Below, piece by piece: positions 51,362 through 62,412 of a stretch of 64,000 nt of DNA. The DNA lies in the NCBI GenBank assembly GCA_013399015.1, contig VWZX01001053.1:62001-126000 (forward strand), given 5' to 3'. Position numbers and translations under genes: made by a program. Numbering within the stretch: the stretch's first letter is position 1; the number at the start of each line of letters is the position of its first letter. The DNA comes from Galbula dea. Lineage: Eukaryota; Chordata; Aves; Piciformes; Galbulidae. The notes below the pieces were generated by a model. That model searched no databases, was not told the origin of the DNA, and saw only the letters and a program-made list of their open reading frames with translations.

Positions 51362-52666
51362 GTTGGCAGTCCCATAAATTTAGTAAAAATATTTCACCTC
51401 ACTGTGTTAGAGCATGCAAATTCTCTAAGCCACATCTGTGCTGATATAATAAGATGAAGATACCACATCTCATTCTGTGTTTCCTTCATTATGCACTTGA
51501 GAAGACACCAGTCATCATAACTTCCACTTTTTCTTTCCTTAGGTGGTCCTGAATCACAGTTAACTGCAATGAAGAAGCTTGGCTTTTGTAATTAAAATAT
51601 TTACAGTCTTTTATTTCCTTGCACGAAGAGCACCGTAGCCACCAACATCTTGTTAGAACTCTTTAAGCCACTGAAGGTCCTAATCATCACTTAAATCTTT
51701 TTATATAGTGCTCTTAATTCTGGCTCCTCCTTTTACATTTCCCAGTTCAAGTGGTTTTGATTTGTCTGATTCTCAAAACAATTTGAAAAAGACTGGAAAA
51801 ATGAGAAACATAACAGAAATCTTTAGACAGTTCCATGCACTGCACAGAAGCACTGATAATATATTCTTTTAGGAAGGGTTGCACTACAGGATATATTTCA
51901 TACTTTAAAAAGTAACAGCCAAAAAAGTGATGGGGGTTTGAGGGGGAATGGATCTTGCACAGTAACTGTAAAATTACAGCCCTCTTGTTTTGTATCTGGT
52001 TGCTAATGTCCTCAAAAAGATCTGTGCTTCATCATATTTTATAGGGAGGATATGCAGTATGTGCTCTATGGGGAGCCCATATGAGTCCTAACATTGCTCA
52101 AAAGGACAGTTAAATAAATGACTCCACCAGTCAAGTCACTGAAAAATTTGTATTTCTGCCAGCTTGCTTCCAGCCTCTTTGCATCGATGGATTGTGGTGA
52201 CAGCAATTATGTGATGCGTAAAGTTAAGAAGCTGGGAATCCTTACATCACCTCTCAGACTTGCTTTTTTGTTCCTCCTACAGTTATCACTTGTTATTCTC
52301 AGCATTACCATATTATCTAAGAGGCTATGATAACCAACATGAACACTAGGAGAACATGGTTGAGTTTAAGTTGCTCTAAATGATCACAGCCTTCATTCCC
52401 CAGCATGCCTCATACAAACTATCACACGTTGGAAGAGGATGTGGGGTTTTTTAACTACTTCTGTGTGAGCACACATAACACCCCTTAAAACAATCTATCC
52501 CATTCAGTCCTTAAGTGGATTGTCTTAAGTCCTTAAGATATATTGTACCCACCTCATCAACATACAGGTTGCTGCTTGCAACTAGGGTCGTTCAGCTAGA
52601 GAACCAGTTCTACGAATCACAGAATATTCCTGGTTGGAAAGGACCTTCCAGATCACCAAGTCCAAC

Positions 52667-52771
52667 CAAAAAAAAAACCAAACACCAAACCAAACCAAAC
52701 CACAAGCCAACCACAAAAATAAACCTACCAAAAAACCCACCCCACAACCACCTACATGCTACTACATGCTA
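52667..52771. repeat. (CCAAA)n-like expansion inside a CR1 3' UTR
   Basis: The block starts with ten A bases, passes through 'ccaaaccaaaccaaacc' and ends with a perfect 10-bp tandem, 'ctacatgcta' at 52752-52761 and again at 52762-52771. The surrounding sequence is recognisable CR1, so the expansion arose in or after this insertion. Confidence 0.75.
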
Positions 52772-52950
52772 GAGCATGTCCTGAAGCACCACGTCTACAC
52801 GTTTCTTAAATACCTCCAGGGTGGTGACTCAACCACCTCCTGGGAAGGCTGTTCCAGTGCCTCACCACTCTTTTTGTAAAGAATTTCTTCCTAATATCTG
52901 ATCTAAACCTTCCCTGTCACAACTTCAGACCATTTCCTCTTGTCCTGCCA

Positions 52951-54080
52951 TTAGTTACTAGGGAGAAGAGACCAACACCCTCCTCTCAGGTAGTTGTAGA
53001 GGGCAATAAGGTCCCCCTTCAGCCTTCTCTTCTCCAAACTAAACATGCCCAGCTCCCTCAGCCTCTCCTCATACAACTTGTTCTCTAAACCCCTCACAAG
53101 CTTGGTAGCTCTCCTCTGGACATGCTCCAGCATTTCAGTGTCTTTCCTATAATGAGGGGCCCAGAACTGAACACAGTACTTGAGATGAGGCCTCACAAGT
53201 GCCAAGTACAAGGGCACCATAACTTCCCTTCTCCTGCTGACCACGCTATTCCTAATACAGGTCAGGATGCCATTGGCCTTCTTGAATACCTGTGCACACT
53301 GCTGGCTTATATTAAACTGGCTGTCCAGCAGCACCCCAAGGTCCTTTTCTGCTGGGCAGCTTTCCAGCCACTCATCCCCAAGCCTGAAGCATTGCCTAGG
53401 GTTGTTGTGGCTGAAATTCAGGACCCGGCCTTGGCCTTATTGAACCTCAAACAGTTGGCCTCGGCCCATTGATCCAACCAGTGCAAGTTCCTCTGTAGAG
53501 CCTCCATGCCCTCCAGCAGATCAACACTCCCACACAATTTGCTGTAATCTGCAATCTTACTCAGGGTGCTCTCAATCCCCTCATCCAGGTCATCAATAAA
53601 GATGCCAAACAAGACTGGACCCAAAACTGATGCCTGAGGGATACCACTGGTGACTGGTAGCCAGCTAGATTCCACTCTGTTAATCACAACTCTCTGCGAA
53701 TGGCCATCCAGCCAGTTTTTAACCTAGAGAAGAGTATGTTTTTCTATACCATGACTCGCCAGTTTCTCCACGAGAATGCTGTGGGAGAATGTGTCAAAGG
53801 GCTTACCAAAGTCCAAGTAGACAACATCCACAGCCTTCCCACCATCCAAAAAGCGAGTCACATGGTCATAGAAACAGATCAGGTTAGTTAAGCAAGACCT
53901 TCTTTTCATAAACCCATGCTGGCTGGCCTTGATCCCCTGGCTGCTCTGCAATTGCTGTGAGAGCTCACTCAAGATGATCCTCTCCATGATCTTTCCTGGT
54001 ACCGAAGTCAGGCTGACAGGCCTGTAGTTCCCTGGATCCTCCTTCCAGCCCTTCTTATAGATGGGAAACACATTAGCCAC
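52951..54080 (-). pseudogene. CR1 ORF2 reverse transcriptase remnant, inactive
   Basis: Three separate minus-strand frames together cover much of the reverse transcriptase domain and C-terminus. 54080-53724 holds NVFPIYKKGWKEDPGNYRPV, SQHGFMKRRSCLTNLI and motif A as VVYLDFGKPFDT. 53687-53418 holds SGIPQASVLGPVLFGIFIDD (motif B) and motif C. 53334-52951 holds FKKANGILTCIRNSV, then LALVRPHLKYCVQFWAPHYR and LEKRRLKGDLIALYNYL. Motif C at 53544-53555 reads I-A-D-Y where F-A-D-D is expected, losing the second catalytic aspartate. Frame changes separate the pieces. It is a relic with well preserved order but no activity. Confidence 0.93.
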
Positions 54081-54208
54081 CCTCCAGTCATCTGGTACCT
54101 CCCCTGTTGACCAAAACTCTTAAAAAATGATGGAGCGAGGCTTGGTAAGTTCTTCTGCCAGCTCCTTTAGTATTCTTGGGTGAATGCCATCCAGCCCCAT
54201 AGACCTAT

Positions 54209-54226
54209 GAAAATCAATTGATTTTC
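54209..54226. repeat. 18-bp perfect palindrome at CR1 edge
   Basis: 'gaaaatcaattgattttc' is its own reverse complement and lies where CR1 similarity ends at the 5' side of the 52.6 kb copy. Coincidence is possible in AT-rich DNA. Confidence 0.85.
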
Positions 54227-54619
54227 AGTCAGTAGAGATGACAGGTAAGCAATAAGATTATTTTCTGTGTTTATTAGAACATCCTGCATGAGGGATGCCA
54301 AGATATGCCAGTTTCTGGACCATGGATTTCTTGTTTATGCTGCCTTTGTGCCATTGGTCTCATTTCAGCTGGAAACTTTGGAAACTTCATTGCCTATGTT
54401 TCCCTTATTGCTCCTAATATTCATAAAGCCTATTGAAGAAGGCTACTGCTCCACAGTACAGTATCTAGAGCTGCCGAGAAAGGAGAAGGAAATAATCTGA
54501 AGCAATGCCACAATATCTCTCCAGTTGCAAACCAGTTTTACGATAAAGACCAGTACATCTCTTATTGGCAGAAGACCGTCTCTAATAGATGGGCGATACA
54601 TTCATGGACAACAGTTTAT
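54227..54619. other. Unassigned spacer between two CR1 copies
   Basis: About 390 bases of non-CR1 sequence with one plus-strand open frame of 77 codons (54267-54500) that resembles nothing known. It may be unique DNA into which both neighbours inserted. Confidence 0.5.
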
Positions 54620-54936
54620 CACATAATCACAGAATAACTTAATCATAGAATGTTAGGGGCTGGAAGAGACCTCGAAAGATCATCTAGTCCAACCCCCCTG
54701 CCACAGCAGGAATCCCTAGACCAGGTTACACAGAAGCCCGTCCAGACGCGTTTTGAATACCTCCAGAGAAGGAGACTCCACCTCCTCTCTGGGCAGTCTG
54801 TGCCAGTGCTCTGGCACCTGAACAGGGACAAAAATTTTTCTTGTCTTCACACAGAACCTCCTATGCTTCAGCTTGCAGCCATTGCCCCTTGTCTTGTCAC
54901 TGGGCTTCACTGAGAAAAGCCTGACTCCATCCCCTG
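54620..54936 (-). mobile_element. CR1 LINE 3' fragment (type C)
   Basis: The plus strand has 'cacataatcacagaataact', 'tcatagaatgttaggggctg' and 'cccctgccacagcaggaatc', the reversed 3' end of the same subfamily as the long copy at 60.4 kb. The minus strand encodes the last residues of ORF2, with 'HWHRLPREEVESPSLEVFKT' readable in 54910-54716. It is truncated after about 320 bases. Confidence 0.93.
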
Positions 54937-55362
54937 CTGTATTTTATGGTTTTGTTAGAGTGAGTCATGATTTTGGTTTTTTCCTGGAAAAACCTTCCAA
55001 ATCCAGCCAAACACTGAATCCAGCACAGCTCTGGCTTTACAAGTCCTTTACAAGGAGCAGGCCTCTGAATTGGCTTCTGAGAGAACGCCAATAGCCTATA
55101 CAATCATTGGATGACTATTCACAGAGGTTGGTGTAACAAGCTACAAGCCATAGCGAAATGCTCAGAAGCACAGAATGGTTGGTTCATCTCATTGGCAAGG
55201 TGCTCATTCCTCACTTCTCCCACCCACAGAAAGGGTAAATCAGGTAAGTTGGCTGTGTCAGCCCCAACTGCCTTACACTGTACATTACTTGAGATGACTA
55301 ACAGGCCTTGTTCAACAGCAGACCTTCCAGCATCAGGCCCATAAAATGCTCCATGGCCATAG
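54937..55362. other. Unassigned spacer between CR1 copies
   Basis: Around 425 bases without recognisable features, separating two minus-strand CR1 3' ends. Confidence 0.5.
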
Positions 55363-55582
55363 AACTGTAGAATCATAGAATCATAGCATCATCTGGGTTG
55401 GAAGGGACCTCCAGAGGTCATCTAGTTCAACCCCCTGTAGTGAGCAGGGACATCCCCAACTAGATCAGGTTGCTCAGAACTTTGTCCAACCTCACCTTGA
55501 ATGCCTCCAGGGATGGAACCTCAACCACTTCCCTTGACAGCCTGTTCCAGTGTTCCACTGCCCTCCTGGTACCATCTACTGC
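55363..55582 (-). mobile_element. CR1 LINE 3' fragment (type D)
   Basis: It begins 'gtagaatcatagaatcatag', showing two or three tail units, followed by 'gggttggaagggacctccag', 'aggtcatctagttcaacccc' and 'caggttgctcagaactttgt'. The wording of the 3' UTR differs from the other three types. Only about 220 bases remain before similarity stops near 'ccactgccctcctggtacca'. Confidence 0.93.
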
Positions 55583-56410
55583 TTAAAATTGTTACTCCTA
55601 CTGTCAAGCCTCCGAGTAGGGGGAGGAACGCTCAAGATGTAGCTCATGATGTTGAACACACACTAGTTAGTTTATTGCTTGGTACTAATAAAAGGTTTCC
55701 AAAGAAGACTGACTCCTGTGCAGCATGCAGACTTTCCTTGTACTACTTCCAAGAGGGCTCCACACTCTATTCACAACTAGCTTAAAATGACACTCTCTTA
55801 TTCACCTTGTCAAGGAGACATGAACAGCGGAGCCAGTATTCTCCCCATCCTCTAAATTGTCCCTGATGAACATGACTGCTGTATATAAACACAAACCCAA
55901 AAAAATATTTCAGAAGCAAGTTCTGAGTCTATTTTTTTCCTTCATCAAGATGTTATTTCTTACAGTCTTCTATCCTAAGTTTAGATAGCACTTCACTTAG
56001 GCTTCAATGCTTGCCAGACTTAACAGACACTTCACAATAAACTTAAAATAATGGTGCTGGTTAATCAAATCTCACAAAGCAAGAAAATCTGAATTAAGAG
56101 GACTGACAGTAAAGCCCAGAAGCTCTGTGATTCAGAGGCTGGACAAAAACATTAGCTTTGTAAGATTGTCCAGCAAAAAGGAAAAACAGCTTGCACGGCA
56201 CCAACACTTTTCTTGGGAAAAAATGTTCAGACAAAACATAATGCTTACTGTAGGAATTTAAAAAAAAATGTTGCTGCTTATATAAAATACAGTTTTGGCA
56301 TTCAGATTTAAAGAACCCTAAGTGAAATTATGTTTGAGTTGAAGTGTTAAAACAAAACTAGAAAAATGTTTTCATCAATATATTTTGAAAATTTCAAACC
56401 TCTCAGATGC

Positions 56411-56470
56411 TTGGTTTTGTTGTTGTTTTTTCTTCTTTTTGGGGGGGTGTTTTCGTGTTTGTTTGTTTTC
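56411..56470. repeat. T/G-rich low-complexity run
   Basis: Units such as 'gttgttgttttttc', then a run of seven G bases and 'tgtttgtttgttttc', make up about 60 bases of simple sequence. Confidence 0.65.
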
Positions 56471-58354
56471 CAGAATCAGTTCTTCCAGAAACAGCAGAGA
56501 TTAGGAATTAGGATTCAAATGCAAATATACATATTTAGATACAAATAGTATTTGGGGAAAATCAAGACCAGCTTCAACAAATTTTTGTGGGTTTATGCTC
56601 ATATCTATATTTATTTAAAGGATTTCTTCCCAGTTATTCTTTGGGAAGCTTTCATGTCTTTGTCCACCTATTGAGTGCACTGGAATATATTCCCTAGCAT
56701 AACTGCCAAAACATTTTAACATAATAAAAAAATGGAACAGACCAGATACAGTCTGATTAAAAATATTAGTCAATCCAAACAGTCCAGTGCAAGAGTCACA
56801 TATTTCATTTCTATAATGACTAGTCTTACATTAGTTAGCTAATATAACTTTTTTTTCGGTAATAACATTGGTAGAATTTTGGTTAAATACTTTGTTTTAC
56901 CTTACTCTAAATATTCTGTGCCAGTAGACAACTGATTGTCTTTTCTTCCATGAGTCTGGAATTTATTTCTGCACATTCCAGTGAATTTTTTCCTAATGCA
57001 TTTATAAGGACCTGTATAGGAAAGGAAGGAAGGTAACTCAAAAGATCAGTGTCTTGGACTCCAGGAGGCATGTATTTTGAGCATGCCTGGACTGTAGGCA
57101 TAAGGAAATGAGTGCCTCTCTTTTTCTGTGGCAAGATGTTGAGCTGTTTTTGATATCTGGTTTGGGGATGCCATTTACAGCTGAGAACCTAGGCAGTCAT
57201 GTTTTGGTGGACAGAAAAATACTATGATGGAGAAATCTTTCATGGCCATATCAGTTGTTCTGCACTAGACCTCGTGTGTTTTCTGTAGTTAGCTTTCTTG
57301 TTTATAAAAAGTGCTAGGTCCTCTGATATTTATGTATTTTTGGGTATACCATCTAGCAAGTGTCACCCATTAAAACTCACTGTGTTCATCCCTCCATCTG
57401 AAGCCCCCCTGCAGCAGTCAAAACTGCAGTGCATTAGAGGAATTTTCCTTCTTGCCCACCACAGGACCTACTTAAGGATGACTCAAGCAAAATCATGAAA
57501 CGTGTCAAAAGTAAACCTGACAACACCAGTTCAAAACTCCTTGATCAGCAGTGCCCTTAAAAGTCATTTAGCCTCCTTCCCATCCCTTTTCCCAGCTGTG
57601 CATTCCAGCTGTGGTTCCTGCTGATTCACATGTAATCAAAACTCTGATCTCTCTGGACACCCACTAGTAGCACTCAAGCTTCTGCTGAAGTTTGTGTTCT
57701 CCCTAAAAGAGAGCACTCTTCCAGTTTATTGCCCCGACCTTTTGCCCTCTCTGTGGGTGACACACTTTCGATCAAATTAAAACCGTACATTTGACAAAGA
57801 TCTTTTCAGTAGCTGCTACCAGCAGAGCTCAGGCACAATTTTATCAATGTGCCATGGTTTAGGCCTGGAATTTCAAAGAGTGGTTGGCATTTCCCATCTC
57901 TATAGTGCAAGAGCCAAATAAATCATTTCAGCTGTGATCCATTTTGAAAAGTGGCTTGGATACTTCGATTACATCCACATCAGGACTTTAGGTGGTACCA
58001 TATCTAGCTTCTAGATGCCCTGAATGCTACTAGAGACCCAGGTGCCTCAGTGGCTGTATTACACCTATACAATACAGAGAGGATTGTCATCTGATGAGAG
58101 GTACACATACATAACCTTCAACTTCTTTAAAGCCTATGGGTGCAAGGCAGAAATAAACGGGAACAGTTTTAAAACAGAAAGATTTCAATTCAGGAATAAA
58201 ATGGATTCAGAAGGGAGAACTGAAAAGGATTTATAAAGAAGCTTGAATAAGATCAGTGGTTTGAGGATCCAACCAAATGTAATTATTTCCTAATGAATAC
58301 ATGCTCTAGGACTAAATATGAGCTATGACATTGTAGCCTGAGTGAATATATATT

Positions 58355-58401
58355 TTTTTTTTTGTCTAACAGAGCTCTGTTCTGAGAAGGACAAAAAAAA
58401 A
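58355..58401. repeat. Nested inverted repeat
   Basis: Outer arms 'tttttttttgtc' (58355-58366) and 'gacaaaaaaaaa' (58390-58401) are exact reverse complements. Between them sits the perfect 14-bp palindrome 'aacagagctctgtt' (58368-58381). Part of the outer pairing is only poly(T)/poly(A), so chance is a serious alternative. Confidence 0.75.
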
Positions 58402-60754
58402 GAAAAGCACACAAGCACAACAAGCATTCCCCAAAAGAGGATGTGAGTGTGAAGGGTGAAATGTGACCTGCATTCCTTGGAGGCAAAAAACCAGCACACA
58501 CTGATGTGTCACCTGGACTCCTGACACTCTCTGCATTTATACTTAATCAGCATCAGTTCTGATAAATTATTTACCCTGGAGGAATGTAATGGGACGCCAG
58601 TTTGTCTGTGCATATGCTCTTATATTCTGCTAGACTAAATAAGCAGGGTTGGGGGCTGGGGAAAGAGCCCTGATTTCTTTTAGTGGTCCCTTTCTACACT
58701 CTTTTCATACAACGCTGGCGTTCCCCCCATGACACAAGGCATGTTTGGCATGCCCTTGGCATGAGTGTCCTTAAAAGGGAAGTTAAGGGTAGTGGTCATG
58801 CATCAAAGTATGTTAGACACAACAGGTCTCAGAAACAATAAATTATCACATAGTGAGGTTGATAGAGGAATGAAATCTAGGGGGTAAGAGATACTACTTA
58901 GAATCCAGAGGAAAACAACAGCATGAATATCATAGATAGCATAATCTTGCTTAGCCTGACTTTTAAGGACCAGGCTTAAGGCTGTAAAAGCTAGTTTTGA
59001 GAGTAAAAGTATACACTCTTATGCAATGCCTTATCCTTAACTTGCAGTCACATTTTTATAGTAACTTGTTACACATCACAGATTACTTTGCATGCAAAAG
59101 AAGTTAGCGAATGCTGGAATGCCTGTAAGAAGTCTCACTGCAACATTTAATTGCTTGCTAAACTGTTTAGTCATAAATTTAGTATTAAATTTAATCTAGA
59201 TCTTTAACAGATTTCATTTCTAGAGCCCTTCCACGTCTAGAGTTGCCCTCTAGTGCACCTGAGAAATAGATTTGATAGGAGATTAGACAGCATAGTTACA
59301 AGAGTGATTTACATTTTTAAGAAATGACCCAGGTAAACGTAGACAAAAAACAAGCACTCAGTAGGAACACACGAAGAACAGTCTCCTGTTATAATAAATA
59401 AAGCATACATAACTGGTAGACTCTGTATTTCCATTTTCCCCCTTAGGTTTTCCATATGCTTTATGAAAGAAAGAGCTACAGCCTAGAATTCCCTGCTCAA
59501 ATGAACAACTCCCCCTTGTTAACATAATATTGTCATCCACACTTGCCCTTTATCACAATGCCTAGAGGAAACTTTGGTAACAGTCTCATGTTGAAATAAA
59601 GACAACATCTCCCTGAGGAGGCTGGAAAAAAGAGAAAAGAATTAGCCTGGCTAGAAGAAGGGAATGAGGGTGACAAGATGGAAAACAGAGGTGTTGATCT
59701 GGATTCAGTACAGGACCAGAGATGGGAGGGGAGTATGACTCTAAGTCACCCATCTGCTCTCCTAATTCTAGAACAGAATGAAATTGTACCCAGTCTGCCC
59801 AGACACAACTCCTACACGCCTGGGTGAGGAAAGTGTGGAGCATGTAGATGACTCCACTGGATTTATTCCATTTCCACTAGGAGAAATTCTGGCAGTCTTG
59901 TTAGGGCAGGCCTTGATTCCTTCAGCAGTGTAAAGTGAGTGTCTTCCCCAAGGGACCACAAAGCATTCTTTTGTTTCTTTCCTTGCATTCTCATCTTGGA
60001 CCACAGAACTATGGCAGCACTAGTCAGAATCATCTGAAATACCTGTAGGGTTTTCAGGCTCACTTAAGTCAATTAAGGAGGGGGTGGCAACCAGGTCTCA
60101 GCTAGAGAGAAATGTGGTGTAGAAGTCTGAGTACAGTCACGCAATGTAAAACAGTACAACCACAAACAATTCAAATAAGTTAAATCAATCTAATGTAATG
60201 GCAGTTAAAGTACTTATTGCAGTTGGTAAATATTACCTAATAAAATGCCTTCCAATTTTCTAAGTCCTATAAATCTTGAATATATTGCACAGTGAGTCAC
60301 CTAATGAATTATATTTCTATTTGTATTTCAATATTTCTTTGTAGGACCACAATAGACAATCCAGATCTGAATATCACAGAATAACAGAATCACACAATGT
60401 TAAGGGTTGGAAGGGACCTCAAAAGATCATCTAGTCCAACCCCCCTGCCACAGCAGAGTTCCTTAGAGTAAGAAACACAGAAACGTGTCCAGACGGGTTT
60501 TGAATACCTCCATAGAAGGAAATGCCACAACCTCTCTGGGCAGTCTGTTCCAGTGCTCTGGCACCCTCACTGTGAAAAAAATTTTTAAGTGTATTCACAC
60601 AGAACCTCCTAGGCTTCTGCCCCTTGTCTTGTCACTGGGTTTCACTGAGAAGAGCCTGACCCCATCCTCCTGACACTTACCCTTCGCATATTTAAATGCA
60701 TAAATGAGGTCACCCCTTAGTCTCCTCTTCTCCAAGCTAAGATACTCGGCTCAC

Positions 60755-62390
60755 TCAGCCTTTCCTCATAAGATGTTCCACTCCCTTCATCATCTTAGTG
60801 GCTCTGTACTGGATTCTTTCAAGCAGTTCGCTATTCTTCTTAAACTGAGAGGCCCAGAACTGGACACAATATTCCAGAAGTGGCCTCACCAGGGTAAAGT
60901 AAAGGGGGAGAAGAACCTCTCTTGACCTACTAACCACACCCTTTCTAATACACCCCAGATTCCCATTGGCCCTCCTGGCCACAAGAGCACACTGCTGCCT
61001 CATGCTCATCCTTCCATCTACCAGGACACTCAGGTCACTGCTCTCCAACAGGTCAGTCCCCAACCTATACTGATACATGGGGTTGCTCTTTCCCAGGTGC
61101 AAAGCTTGGGCACTTGGCTTTGTTGAATTTCATTCAAATCCTCCCTCCCCAACACTCCAGCCTAAGTGTCTCTGAATGGCAGCACAACCCGCCGGTGTGT
61201 CAGCCTCTCCACCCAGTTTAGTGTCACCAGCAAACTTGCTCACAGTGCATTCTGTTCCCTCACCCAAGTCATTAATGAATATATTGAAAAGTACTGGTCC
61301 CAGTACCAACCCCTGAGAGACTCCACTAAACACAGGCCTCCAACTAGACTCCATCCCATTGACCACAACTCTCTGACTTCTGTACTTCAACCAGTTCACA
61401 ATCCACCTCACTACCCAATCAGCCAGACTGCATTTTCTCAGCTTAGTTGCAAGGATGCTGTGAGACACAGTGTCAAATGCTTTGCTGCAATCAAGGTAAA
61501 CCACATCCACTGCTCTACCCTCATCTACCCACCTGGTTATGTCCTCACGAAAGGCTATCAGGTTGGTCAAACATGACTTACCCTTGGCAAACCCATGCTG
61601 ACTGCTCCTGATGACCCCCTTATCTTTGATGTGCCTAGAGACAGAGTCAAGGATAAAGTGTTCCATCAACTTTCCAGGGATGGAGGTGAGGCTGACTGGT
61701 CTAGAGTTACCCGGCTCCTCCTTCTTGCCCTTTTTGAAGACTGGAGTGACATTTGCCTTCCTCCAATCCCCAGGCACCTCTACAGTTCCCCAGGACCTAC
61801 CAAAGATGATGGAGAGNTACTAAAGATGATGGAGAGTGGCCTGGCAATGACTTCTGCCAGCTCCCTCAACACCAATAGGTGCATCCCATCAGGACCCATG
61901 GTTTTATGGATGTCCATAGGCTGCTCCCTAACCCAGTTAACTGCTCCCTTTCCTCTTCAACTAAGGAAAACTCCTCCATTATCCTAACATCATCTGGGGG
62001 CTCAGGGGTCTGAGGCTCCTGAGGACAGTCTCTAAAAGTATAGACAAAGAAGGCATTCAGTAACTCCACCTTCTTTGTATCATCTGTCACCAAGGCACCC
62101 ACCTCATTCAGCAGAGGGCCTACATTGCCTCTAGTGTTAGTTTTTCCTGCAATGTATTTGAAGAAGCCCTTCCTATTGTCCTTGACCTCCCTTGTAAGGT
62201 TTAATTCCAGGGAGGCCTTAGCTTTCCTAGTTACCTCCCAACAACCTCTGACAACAGCCTTGTACTCTTACCCTGTGGCCAGCCCCTCCCTCCATGATCT
62301 GTAGACTCTCTTCTTCCACTGCAGTTTGCCCAGCAGTTCCCTACTTAACCATGCAGGTCTTCCGGCTCCCTTCCTCAATTTTCTACATGT
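60755..62390 (-). pseudogene. CR1 ORF2 linker and reverse transcriptase remnant, inactive
   Basis: In minus order: linker residues LQWKKRVYRSW (near 62310), then GALVTDDTKKVELLNAFF (62102-62045), then a frame 61777-61130 with GDWRKANVTPVFKKGKKEEP, SQHGFAKGKSCLTNLIAF and motif A as VVYLDCSKAFDTVSHSIL. Motif B reads SGVSQGLVLGPVLF and motif C is FAGDTKLGG. A further frame 61102-60755 has LVRPLLEYCVQFWASQFKKN. In motif C (61223-61234) the first catalytic aspartate of F-A-D-D is glycine, and in motif B the usual P-Q-G is S-Q-G. Frame breaks occur near 61820-61860, 61120 and 60750. The first coincides with the N and may be an assembly error rather than a real mutation. Confidence 0.93.
61798..61836. 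other. Single-N assembly join with duplicated flank
   Basis: A 19-base segment ending 'aaagatgatggagag' (61798-61816) is followed by N at 61817 and then by nearly the same 19 bases (61818-61836, one difference, c to t at the fourth base). Other CR1 copies are not known to carry such a tandem here, so a badly joined gap is the likely cause. Confidence 0.8.
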
Positions 62391-62412
62391 TGAGATGCTC
62401 TGATCTTATATA

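Larger units (their letters stand above)
47863..52609. other. AT-rich non-coding DNA
   Basis: About 4.7 kb without recognisable genes or CR1. It holds an A-rich run at 50032-50062 and an (AT)n plus poly(A) run at 51336-51361. Short open frames, such as one of 97 codons at 50635-50928, resemble no known family. Confidence 0.5.
52610..54208 (-). mobile_element. CR1 LINE, 1.6 kb 5'-truncated copy (type B)
   Basis: The plus strand starts with 'acgaatcacagaatattcct' and 'accttccagatcaccaagtc', the reversed type B tail, and runs continuously to about 54208 through the 3' UTR and the reverse transcriptase region. A low-complexity block rich in 'ccaaa' (52667-52771) expands a segment of the 3' UTR that is about 50 bases in the sister copy at 16.3 kb. 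The upstream limit coincides with an 18-bp palindrome. Confidence 0.95.
55583..60372. other. AT-rich non-coding DNA
   Basis: About 4.8 kb with no gene or classified transposon. It contains a T/G-rich run at 56411-56470 and the nested inverted repeat near 58353-58401. Short open frames show no family resemblance. Confidence 0.5.
60373..62412 (-). mobile_element. CR1 LINE, 2.0 kb 5'-truncated copy (type C)
   Basis: The longest CR1 in the window. The plus strand starts 'atcacagaataacagaatca' and 'gttggaagggacctcaaaag' (reversed 3' tail) and continues unbroken through the 3' UTR, the ORF2 C-terminus, the full reverse transcriptase region and into the linker between endonuclease and reverse transcriptase, ending near 'acatgttgagatgctctgat'. 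It is the best preserved coding copy, with one minus-strand open frame of 215 codons. A single N at 61817 lies inside it. Confidence 0.96.

Noticed and set aside
60485..62100. Plus-strand open frames of 62-136 codons across the right-hand CR1
   Set aside because: They are antisense shadows of the minus-strand CR1 ORF2, whose motifs are clear.
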